A stretch of 64,000 bases of DNA from Turritopsis dohrnii. Its lineage: Eukaryota; Cnidaria; Hydrozoa; Anthoathecata; Oceaniidae. Every line of letters starts with the position of its first letter. Position 1 is the stretch's first letter. Below are positions 34,779 to 45,622 of the stretch, piece by piece. The position numbers and the translations under genes were made by a program. The DNA lies in assembly GCA_027922465.2 (NCBI GenBank), contig BQMF02000387.1, positions 1-64,000 on the forward strand. The letters are read 5' to 3'. Under the pieces are notes generated by a model. The model was given only the letters and a program-made list of their open reading frames with translations, did not search any database and was not told the DNA's origin.

Positions 34779-37700
34779 TAATAAGGTATTTGTTGATCTG
34801 CAGAAAATTGAAAAGTGAAAAGGGACCTTCTTAAGAGTCTTCTAAAAATCCCAACAGACACTATAACTTTCAGATAATACGGGGAAAGACGAAGTAGGAA
34901 AATGTGAGCAGGATGTGGAAAGCAATGTCATATACATCACGATAAATATGTGCAAAGTCTGTGTGAATTCTATGGATCTGATGTTTAGATAGAGCCTTAA
35001 TAAATCACGTATATACGTAATCACATTGCAAAGCTCACATAAGTTTTGGATTTAGTTTAATTGACAGTGCAGTATTGATTATTATTGGTGTGGTTTGTAT
35101 ATTGCGGATATGTTTTTTGTGTCCGAGGTTAGGAAGGATGTCCGAAGTTAGAGCGATCAACGGTATACATATATAATCAGTTTCAAGTATTAGGCACAGA
35201 TATCTGCAAGTATAAATATAAAAAATTCCAGCTTTATATATATATATATATACAAAATTTTTCACAGTATGCATATATCTCTCAAATGAGCTTCAAACAA
35301 GGCAGAAAAACCCAAAAGTAGACCGGTCTGCTAGATGCGAAGATGATTAGATGCGAAGGGAATTTGTCAGTTGTCTGCATAGTAGAATATTCCCTCTGCA
35401 CGAGAGGATTATATTATATAATATTTCCATCATCTCAAATCCTTTTTTTTTCTTGTTCATCAAAATTTCACTAAAAAACTGCAAAATAGAAGTGCTACCA
35501 CAAGAATAGAATTACGATAGAATAATTCAGAATAATTCTCAGCACACCTAGTCTTCCCTAAAGGTATATATGTGAGCTAAGAAAACAATTTCAATCATTG
35601 ACATATATATATAAAAATAATTATGCAACTTGCCTGACTTTTTCTTCCTCCTCAATAAATTTCTCTCCTATCCAATTGGGGATCATAGTTGTAAACGTCT
35701 TGATTCAATATGCTTCAATGTAATTGTAATGTAAATAAAACCAATTTGACTAATTTTACCCTGCAGTAGTGTTTCGCTCCCAAGATGGCCTACGTTATAA
35801 TTAAGGGTGGCAAGAGGGCGCATTAAAACGATTAATTCATTTATTCATTTGGGTGAAATGACCCCCTTTGCATTGCAATATATAACAGTTAGTTACATAC
35901 TAGCGATATATCTACCAAAAATAAATGTTGTGCTTTGAACTTTCTTATTTTGAACTGAAAAACTGAAATTTAGCAATAACGGGCGCTTAATCAGGGCGTG
36001 AAGAACTGCGATCTTACTAACTGACGGACTGACAGACACAGGGAAATGAAAGATCAGCTACCTTTGGCGCTGACCAACAATGGTTGATATTGCTGAAAGA
36101 TCAACAAGTAGCTGATGGATTCGAAAAGAATCCCTTCAAAATAGTAAAATCACAGAGCAATGATGATTCAGGTATTGCTAATTGCTATGTTTGTTTGTCT
36201 TCGTAGCGTAAGAACGTATAGCAAGCACAATGCTATGGAAATAAAGATGTTATTCGTATTAAACGTCTTGTTTAGTGTGTTAAATGCGTTTATAATGACG
36301 TGAGATTATAAGGATAATTAGTTACTAGGCAACTTGCAGTTAGTAATATTATGATTATCCTTAGGCACATTCCATTTCTATTCTATTTATCAACTGACAT
36401 TAACTAATATGACATCACTAGCTACTTTGATCTTGTTTTCCTGACAACACATACGATCCATCTTTAGTTTTTAGTTTCAATTATCAATAAACTAACGCGA
36501 TGTGATTAGCAGAAACAAACGCGTTGAAAACTTTGGATATAGTTTATCTCAAAACTTATTTACGAAATACATCATACTAGGCAAAACAGTGTGTTATCTA
36601 AATCTATAGAAGAAAATATTTTTGCGTATCTAAGACACTTTGCTTAGCGCCTAGCAATCTCAAATCAATAGATTCAAGCAAGATAAAATAACTTATTGGA
36701 ATAACACAGCGGCATCACATTCTTATGCGAAGTATTTAAGGTAGCATCTGCTGGCTGGTATCGCTATTGCTATAGGTGACTCCATAACAACTTTAGTCTT
36801 GTATTAGTCTATCTTGATGAAAAAAATGTTAAAAATCAGCTATTTATACTCATACTTTCAAGAAGGGTGGTCGCAGCAATTGTGGCCATTAACTTTTGAT
36901 TGATCATCAACGATATCAGTAGATGCCCTACCGTGTAGTAGGTCATGTCCCTCTATGGCCACGCGATTATTTAACTTACTGATGTGAATCTTCCCACTCG
37001 TAACATTAGAAAAACGTGTGTATAGATTTGCAGGAGTTGTTCCATTGTCGTCTAATTGTCGTCTAATGGAATAGAATTACAAACGAAATTCCCATCACTA
37101 ATTTATTGATGAAATTATGTGTAAATCATTTCCTATTATTTAAATACACCTAGCAATATATCATGGGTGTAAATTACCAATTTACGTTCACCTTACTCAA
37201 ATTAAAGTTAATAATGGTTACATCAAACTTTGCTGCCTCGACAATTTAAATTGTGCAGTATTTTTTTTTTATCAAGCATGACAGCTTGAAAAATCTAAAC
37301 CAAATAAACAATGCGTTTCAATGCGTTGAAAATCATTGTTTGGTTTTGATTAACTCACGCAAACACTTCATTTCAAAAGCAATAAAGCTGCCTTAAAAGG
37401 CAGCAAGTCAGCGGCAAACATGCAAAATATGCAAATAGAACTAAACAATTTTATCAATCATTTAGCAGACATAATGGCTAAAGTCAGAAGAGGTTCTGCT
37501 ACAATTTTATAGAATAGTAATTACTTGTGAATCCAGCTAGTTCAAACACCTGTAAATCTGTAGCTGAATACAGTTAAACAGTTTCTTAGTAGCTACCAGA
37601 GCAAAAAAAAAGTGCCTCAACATAAGAAACCCAATATTTTATAATATATATATATCATAATATTGCCCAATTTGAAGTCAGAACAAAAATTAAGGTTTCA

Positions 37701-38530
37701 TTAAAAATTACCATAATACATACCATAATTCATTATGTTATTGTCTCATTTATATTTAAAATTAGGATTGTAACAGGGTTGCTATCAATAGTAAATGTTT
37801 TTTTTTATGTTGACAGAAAGACTCTTTCAGAATTTTTGAGACAAATAAGTTGAATGTATTTTTTGATCTTTAAGCAATAATAAAGAATTACAAAATATCA
37901 ATACTACCTTTTCTGTAGCCGCTTACGTTAAGTCGTTCTTGTCAGGAATAAACATATTCTTTTCTGTCACATGAATTCTAGCTGTTATACATATAAAAGG
38001 TAAGAAATGCACCCACTTCTGATATTACTCAAAAACCCAAAAAATCTTTATAAACAATTAATTAGTCAATTTGAGAAATTAATTTGAGAAATTATGCATT
38101 TCTTCTTGAAAAATACCTATATTATTCAAATAAACTTTATGACATTTTTCTTCAAATATGTATAAAAAGGAAAAGATCTTGATTCGTAAAAGGTGGGTTC
38201 TCACCTCAGCAGCAAAATTAATGTTGTGGTAATGGTTTTGACATTTTATGTTTTATGAGAGTAATTGTAAGCACTAAGTCAGATTTAATAGTTTGATGCT
38301 AAAAAAGAGTTTTATGAGAGCTTTGACTGGAGCGAAAATCGGTTTACTTGAAATCAAGATAAGGAATTGCTATAAAGGTTGTGAGTAAGATGAATCAACC
38401 GTTTTCTATGAGGAAATCTCAATGATATAGCCAATCATTTTTGTAATTTTGTTTGTTTGCTGTTATAAATGCTGTTATATATAAATAATGTATATACTTT
38501 TGTTTGTGTACTATTTTAAGTAAAAATACT
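34779..38530. other. Repeat-poor noncoding-looking stretch
   Basis: It contains small (TA)n runs (about 35240, 35400, 37650). Around 36740-36830, GGCTGGTATCGCTATTGC and GTGACTCCATAACAAC look like a diverged relative of the end of the 568-bp segment at 29311. No coding exon was recognised. Confidence 0.4.
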
Positions 38531-38620
38531 TATAAAATTTATTAAGTGCTAATACACTGTACAAACTGAAAAAACGTCTATATTAAATTTAGTGGAAGCA
38601 CTAAACATCTTTATTCTAAC
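38531..38620 (+). repeat. 90-bp direct repeat, left copy
   Basis: From TATAAAATTTATTAAGTGCT to CATCTTTATTCTAAC. It recurs at 39188-39277 with one substitution. The two copies exactly bracket the 567-bp duplicated segment. Confidence 0.92.
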
Positions 38621-39187
38621 TTACTCTTCGTGGAAGACATGTTTTTTAAACTGACTACAATAATAAGTATCGAATCTTTGACGCATAATTTTTTATTTAC
38701 TGCAAGCAACACTACTGCAATCAAAGGGAAATGTGGTTTTTACTTTGTAACGTTAAAGCATAATTACATCTTACATACATAAAGTACTTAAAGGCTTAAG
38801 ACCTTTCCGTACCGTACCGCAGCGCTATTGATAAATGATAGTCAATTCACACAGAGAAAAATAAAAATTGATGAGGCCGTTTCTAATCAGTCAGTGTTCG
38901 TGAAGTAAATCTTTTAAATTTGCTTCTCAACGGACGAATTTATGCCTCGTTATAAACTGATTGATCCATAAAAGTAATAAAATCTAAACTTACGTCTTGT
39001 CTTGAAATCCTGCTCACCATTCAACGTCTCTCTATTCTCTTCTGTACCAAACTCTTCGATCACCCTAGGTTAAATAGACTATTTTAATCTCCTATTATCA
39101 ATTCAATCCATTCAAGATGGCAGCTGATAGGCAATAACGCTATTGACAGAACTGACTCCATAGCAACGCAGCTAATGAGTTTGATGA
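38621..39187 (-). repeat. 567-bp copy of 29311-29878 inserted between direct repeats
   Basis: Nearly identical to 29311-29878 over its full length. It begins TTACTCTTCGTGG directly after one 90-bp repeat and ends GTTTGATGA directly before the other. The arrangement is what an insertion with a 90-bp duplication of its target would leave. Confidence 0.92.
38994..39064 (-). CDS. Duplicate of the candidate 71-nt exon
   Basis: Same acceptor and GTAAGT donor as 29685-29755 and the same 23 complete codons by translation. Two synonymous differences are present (ATT/ATC and GAA/GAG). Confidence 0.42.
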
Positions 39188-39277
39188 TATAAAATTTATT
39201 AAGTGCTAATACACTGTACAAACTGAAAAAACGTCTATATTAAATTTAGTGGAAGCACTAAACATCTTCATTCTAAC
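39188..39277 (+). repeat. 90-bp direct repeat, right copy
   Basis: Matches 38531-38620 at 89 of 90 positions. It is followed at once by the hairpin element at 39278. Confidence 0.92.
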
Positions 39278-39388
39278 GATAAAATACATTATTTTATTAA
39301 CTAAAAGCTTTTCGGCTTATGCCAAATTTGTTTTATACTGATGGCGTAAGCCGAAAAATTTTTAATTAATAAAATTATGTATTTTATC
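39278..39388. mobile_element. Hairpin MITE, 111 bp
   Basis: GATAAAATACATTATTTTAT at the left pairs with ATAAAATTATGTATTTTATC at the right. The arms continue inward to CTTTTCGGCTTATGCC / GGCGTAAGCCGAAAA, leaving a loop of about 20 bp. Confidence 0.85.
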
Positions 39389-41539
39389 GCTATCAAACAT
39401 GGCAAATAGTTTTATCTTCATTTCTTAACTCACATTACACATATTAAATGAAAGATTCCCACTGGTGAGACATCACCTCACTACAATCCTCACTTCCAAT
39501 TTAAAACAGTTCATTTATCTTTAAGTTATGACATTGAAATAAATCTTTCTATAGGGTCATAAGGTAAGTTGATCATAAAGTAAGTTTGAAGCAAAAGGTT
39601 TTACTCACTTAAATAGATACAATATCGTAATCAACAATCTTCTTAAATCATAAAGCTTTTTTCTTATATAAATTTATCACTTATGTATTGTTTAAAAAAA
39701 TTGGAAATACGTAACTTCAGAAAAATCTCTGGAAAGACTTAATTAAGTATGTTTAGCTACTTCAAAATATAAATGAAAGAATAAAAGAATCTGGAATAAA
39801 CAAAAAAGTAAACAAACAGGTTTCCTGGAAGAGAAAGTGCTGTGCATTAGCACCAGGGTAGAAATCCTTCAACTACCTATAATACTTCATCTTAGACAAC
39901 CCAACGCAGTATCAAACTTGATTCCAATTCAAAATTATGCCCTCCTTCTTCTTTAAATAACTCACGTTATAAATACACGTGAAACACCGAAACTTCCCTG
40001 CCATTTTTATTCTTTGTGCGCTACTTCTACACAAAGAAAAAATTACGCAGTTCCAAGTCTAGTCTTAAGCAATGGAAAATCTTTTGTGTCTTACGACAGC
40101 TATATGCTATTTTATCTAGCCCGTGAGCATCGAAATTTTGGGAAAAAAAACAAAAAAAACGTCGATTTTAATAGTCAGTGTGCTAAAGCCGCTGACTAAT
40201 TAACTTGATGTTTAAGACTCTATGGACGGATGAAATTTTGATGATGTTGACAACGTGAAGAATAAAAACATCTGGCGGCTACATTAATACGGCTTTGTGT
40301 TATTGACGTCAAAGGAATCTTTCGTTGTTAATGAATAAATATTAGTAATATAAGGTTTCATAGGGGCTGGTTGTTTATTTTCACGATCATCAAACTATAT
40401 GTGAGAAACGAGGTATTGCACAAATACCTAATAATGTTGGCGGCGGCGTCAGTTGCAGAGAAATCCAAAGACTAAAATTTCTGTCACTTATTTACATAGC
40501 ATGCTATTGTAAACACCAACACGTTCTACACAATTTATCTTTTTATAACTTTCTCTTTCAGCTCTCAAAAGTTGTCCTTCAAAACATTAATTTCCGCACA
40601 CAACAAGAAAATAACTTTCAAAATTATCCAAAATTGGTCTATTATATTGAAAAGTTCCCTTTAATTGTAAATAGCATAATCGTGATAGCTGAATAGCTGT
40701 ATTGGCTCGTTTGTTTTTCATTGCATGAGAACGCATGGTAAACTTGCATACAGATGATTCATGAAAGAAATTCATGCAAAACGCATTGCTAAATTCCATT
40801 CTGCTAAATGTCTTCTGTTTTGTAATGCATTATGCCATTAACTGCAATTTTAAAAGTAGTTGCTTAGTAACATTTTCAATTATAGTGGAATTACTTCTCG
40901 TATGATTAACATAAAGCACATTCTATTTTCATCTCTTTATCAACTGATTTGTAAAATTTCGTTGCAGCGTTGTGTGGTCTTATCGGTTGCTGCAAAATTT
41001 AAACTAATTTGATCTAGCTTTCCTGACACCGGATTTGTAAATGGATAGATCATTAACAAACTTACATATCTGTAGGTTTTTCTATCTACATGTGTTAAAT
41101 TATGCAACATCCGTGCATATAAACTTAATAGCGGCTTACTTTATTTAGATAAATCTACCATTTTTAATGTTATCAGCGGTCGATCAAAAAGCGTTGGATT
41201 AACTCGTCAATTATTAGCTAGGTTCGCCGCTGCTCATGTGGAAACGACATTGGAGCTGTTACTGAAGATAGGAAAAATTATTTCTAAAGATTTATTTATT
41301 TATTTATTTGCTAGTTCATTTATTTACTGCCCCCGCAGCGAGCCCAAGCGAGCGAGGAGGCAAAGTAGTTTCACGAGATAGGCGAAAGTCAGTTTTCGAT
41401 TTTGTTCATCATCATTTTCCAACTTTTTGTATTGCTGTTACACGGTGGTAACAATTATTAGCTGATATTGTTGTTTTTTTTCCCGTTCAAAGCATGATAC
41501 TGTAGGTGGGAGAATGTTTTTTCATATCTTTTTCCTAAT
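39389..41539. other. Noncoding-looking stretch
   Basis: Near 41280-41330 there is an ATTT-rich simple repeat, followed by a purine-rich segment with AGCGAGCC and AGCGAGCG. No gene was recognised. Confidence 0.4.
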
Positions 41540-42030
41540 TACGGTAGCATCGAAAGTGAATACCGTGTTAAAACACCCTTGGACCACTACTCCTTCCCCT
41601 CCTCATCCTCCTTTCGAAATGACAGTTAGCCTACAATTTAGAGTCTGTAAGACTCAATTAATAACACAATGTAAATTCTAATAAAGGAACGCAGCCTTTG
41701 GAATTTTCGAAGTTTTTACATACCGAGCATTTCAAAATAGGTCTCCTTAGGTATTTTATCACTAAATTTATTCGTGAAGGAATGGATGTTAATCAAATAG
41801 GTTTATTAAAATTGGATCTTTTAGTTACTTATGCTAGTAAAAGTACTTTGATACTAGAAATTAGATATGTTTTTCTTGTTAGTAAAACCTTAGTTCAGAT
41901 CTTCTTATTACCTTATGTGTTTGTTAGCTATTTGCACTACCTTTGTGCATTAAGGCTTTTAAAAATCCAGTTCAAAACAGCAGTTATTTGTTCGAATTCA
42001 TTTTTGGTTTTATGAAATTATAACATGGAT
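41540..42030 (+). repeat. Repeat family C, copy 3
   Basis: TTACGGTAGCATCGAAAG, ACCGTGTTAAAACACCC, a TCC-rich run, CGAAATGACAGTTAGCC and GGAACGCAGCC follow in the same order as at 31467. The 105-codon frame at 41698-42015 is not open in the other copies. A TCC/TAC microsatellite at 42255-42290 may come from a fourth fragment. Confidence 0.78.
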
Positions 42031-42344
42031 TTTAAAGCACAACTTGAAATTTGAAATTGAGCCAACCGCGCATTTTATTTTTGTATATATGATGTTTTAG
42101 CTCTAAATCTTGACTATTTTTTATTTTGAATCAAAGCTTGATTTCTAGTGGATCTTTTGCTTAATTTTTTTTTCGAAAACGTTTTTTCTTTTGGCTCTTA
42201 TATAGTTTCTTTAGGACACCCGTGGTGGAGTAAAGTATTTAAAATACCCGTGGTTTCTCCTCTTCCTCCTCCTCCTACTACTACTACTCCAAGTTATGAA
42301 CGATTACGTGCAGCGCTTACATGACATCGTTGCCGAAGTGGCAA

Positions 42345-42725
42345 ATTCGGCCATATTCGGCCTTTCAGTTGTCCAATTTTCACAAAAATTTGCACGGATC
42401 ACATTTGAAAGGTGCTGATTTTGAATTCGACAATGATTTTGCCAGGTTTGACTAAAATTGGGCAATTTAGGCCAAATTTGGACCAAATTACGAAAGTTCT
42501 TCAATTTTCATGAAAGTTTGCACGGATGACATTTGAAAGCTGCTGATTTTGAATTTGATAGTGATTTTGCTAGGTTTGACTAAAATTGGGCAATTTAGGC
42601 CAAATTTGGACCAAATTTCGAAAGGTCTTTAATTTTCAGGAAATTTTGCACGGATCACATTTGAAAGGTGCTGATTTTGAATTTGGCAGTCATTTTGTCA
42701 GATTTGACCAAAATTTGGCAATTCG
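42345..42725 (+). repeat. Tandem repeat, three units of 128 bp
   Basis: TGCACGGAT starts at 42391, 42519 and 42647, a constant 128-bp period. Each is followed by ACATTTGAAA, GCTGATTTTGAAT and, at the next junction, GGGCAATTTAGGCCAAATTT. Short open frames on both strands are by-products. Confidence 0.92.
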
Positions 42726-45290
42726 GAAATGTTGTATTTTTGAGACTAGATATGTATCGTTGTGTTATGTCCTGAAGTCTTCAAGCCAAGCGGCTTCTTG
42801 TTTTAATTATAAAATACGTATGCATGGTTGCAGTTCACACATTTCTTATGTTTGTAGCGATACTTTCTAATTTTACTTGTTAAGCATTAGTGTAACTTGT
42901 GCCTAAGGGATAGCAAAAAGTAACAAAAACGTTTTATGCAGTTTTTCAGCTGCGTATGTAGATCTATTTGATTTTCATATTCCACCGCTACACTATGCCA
43001 CAAGATTGTTCACTAAACTACTCGTTGTATTGCGAAACTTAAATATTTTCACTTAAATATGTGATTTTCGACACGCGCTTTTTTCACTGCATACAGACAC
43101 TTTGATCTCGATTTGTATTTGAAATATTGTGGATCTTGCCATACATAAAAGACTGGCTTTGTCGAAATAGTATGCCACTTATCAGACCCTAAATCAATCA
43201 ATGTTTGGGCGGAAAGTTTTCTTTTTAAATGTATAGTTGCTGTGCGTACAAATTGGAAAGCTTGAGCGCAGGGGCATTTTTAGCTAAAGCTACATGCTAC
43301 TTCATATTTTACCGAAGCCATATTGAAATTGCAGTGAAATTCACTGGTGTGGTTCTCAACCAGCAATGTGCACCTCAGATTTTAAGGCAGATAACTTGTA
43401 CATACTAGACTGATAGGTGATTGTGATCTCATTATTTAATTTTAGGCACTCTTGGAGACGATCAGATTAAGCACTGTTGCACTGAATAATTTCTGGGATA
43501 TGCAAAATATTTTATCGCCACATCAAAATATGGCTGGTTTAGTATTATCGAAAACACATATCACAGCAATTGCAATTAACAATGATGAGCCCTCTCGGAA
43601 TGATTCCTGAACTGTCTGTAAGATACTGATTGCATTGGACTGTGTTGCCATCGTGAATAATAAAGGAAAGTTAATTACTAAATGTTCTTCAGGAAATGAC
43701 AAAGATCAAATTCTACTGATGACAGATGTAAACCCTTGTTTTGATGAAAGTCAGTTTGAGAGTTCCTCGAGATAAGCAAACAAATTTGAAAATGCTAACA
43801 AAATTTGTGAATCAGGGATTACCACTTTTTTGCAAAGCCAAACAAAATTTAATTGAGAAAATTTAGATCTGAGAGTTCTCAAATTAATTGTCTTGTTTGA
43901 GCGCTTTTTTAATACTAAATCTGCTCGCTCCCAGCCCATTTCTCAATTGTTATTTTTCTACTGACATCAGCATAGTGTAATCCTCTAGCTGTCTATGTAA
44001 TAGTTCATTATCTTTAACACACGCAAACACGCCAACGATCACGTTAATGGTTACGTCATTCTTTCCTTTCATTTTTTCGTTTTTTATCACATTGCGAATC
44101 GACTGCGAAAAAGTGGAGACGCTATGCGTTTTTCTTTATAAGCAACCAAAGTCGGACATTAGCAGTAATTTGGCTTAAAGGGAAATTAAGCCTTTATCAA
44201 AAACTTTTTATATTAGCTGCAGAAAGGTCTCATTTATCTTCTGTGATCATTAAAAATTATCTTAAACGACAATTATGCTCAGCTTTTTGTTATTTAGTAT
44301 CTAACAACGGACGCCATTGCAGTGCTCTGCGATGGAAATTTTGACGTCACAGCGTGATCGCTGCTTTTGTAGGGATTGCATAAACTAGAATATTTTGTTT
44401 TTGTTGATGAAAGTTCTTAAGTTCTTCGTGATATAAAACCTTTATTAAAAAGTATTACGTTTTAGATTTATAGCAGGTATACGTGCGTAAGTGAGTTTTT
44501 GAAAAAATATGTATATTTTAGAAAAAAAGAAATCTTCAGTATGTCTGTTTTATTTTTTTTTTTGAATCGTTGCTGATAAGTTTCTTGATGTTTAAGATTG
44601 TTATGTTGATGAATGATAAATACCTTCGTGTTTATGTTGTTTTTCTACCGTTTCTCGTATCTTTAGAACATAGGTATAAAAAACATACCATTATATGCTG
44701 CCTACGTCTGATATTTCCGCAAATGAAATTCGCTCTGTGACGTCATGATATTCACAACGAAGACTGTAATGGCGATTTAACTCAGTTGTTTTTTTAGCTA
44801 TTTTTTCATTTGGAATACCTTTTATACATAAAAAGGTGTTCTCCTAGGATAAATCAGGGATATGCTAAAGCGTAGCTGGATGCAGAGCGATAGATTTTGC
44901 TATGTTCTATGTGTGTTGTCAGGAATTTCAGGAATGTATGTGATTGTTTTTTTTTCGCCAATTAAAATGCTTGAAAGCGTATTTTCAACCAATGAAAAGA
45001 CGTGAAATAAATCGTGCAAACTTCTGTTTGACTTGTATTTTATCCTAGCTATACGCGGAATAGTGTTCAAAGCGACAAGATTTTGATTTGGGATTTTGAT
45101 CAAGAGGAAAAAGTGTAAAAGTGAACTGGGTTATATGCTCAGCATCTTAAAAATTACCCAAACGTTAGCTAATATAATATTTAGAACGCCTGTTTTGAAA
45201 AAAACATGTTTTATTTTGAGGGAAATAATTTATTTGGTAAAGAAGGTCGTTGAAGAATGCAGTACAATACTGATGTGGACCTACTGCATG
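42726..45290. other. Noncoding-looking stretch left of the transposon
   Basis: It contains a repeat family D fragment (43885-43990). Around 44150-44890 are segments such as AAAGGGAAATTAAGCC and AAGCGTAGCTGGATGCAGAG, which recur inverted at 55070-55160. No coding exon was recognised. Confidence 0.4.
43885..43990 (-). repeat. Repeat family D, copy 4
   Basis: TTTGAGCGCTTTTTTAATAC, CCCATTTCTCAATTG and CTGACATCAGCATAG correspond to the inverted form of 12049-12236. Confidence 0.65.
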
Positions 45291-45296
45291 TATATA

Positions 45297-45535
45297 TTAC
45301 GGTGGTTCCTATCTGCCATCATAATTTGCACGCACCAAAAAAGAAAGTTGCACGCACCGAAACAATATTTCCACGCACCAAAATCAAATGTAAACTCGTA
45401 CCATGCAATTTTGCACGATAGAACAACCTACCGTGCAATTCTGCACGATAAAACAACTTATTGTGCAATTTTGCACGATAGAACAACTTATTGTGCAATT
45501 CTGCACGATAGAACATGCTACCGTGCAATTCTGCA
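45297..45535 (+). repeat. Left terminal inverted repeat with subterminal array
   Basis: The outer part has three GCACGCACC-type boxes (near 45329, 45350 and 45371, the last as CCACGCACC). The inner part has five 30-bp units, each with the imperfect palindrome GTGCAATTCTGCAC followed by GATAGAACA. The repeated palindromes are candidate transposase binding sites. Open frames through the array are by-products of the 30-bp (multiple of three) period. Confidence 0.92.
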
Positions 45536-45622
45536 TGATAAAGAATCTCCCTCACACAACGCACTTTCAGAATAGATATGTTGTTTAGAGTAATGACTTT
45601 TAGTATCAAAAGCGAAAGAAAT

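Noticed and set aside
41698..42015. A 105-codon plus-strand frame
   Set aside because: It lies in repeat family C and is not conserved in the copy at 31467.
45411..45540. Regular ~30-bp repeats in the left transposon end, superficially like a CRISPR array (also 50692-50820)
   Set aside because: The units are contiguous with no variable spacers, and they are mirrored as terminal inverted repeats of a eukaryotic transposon.
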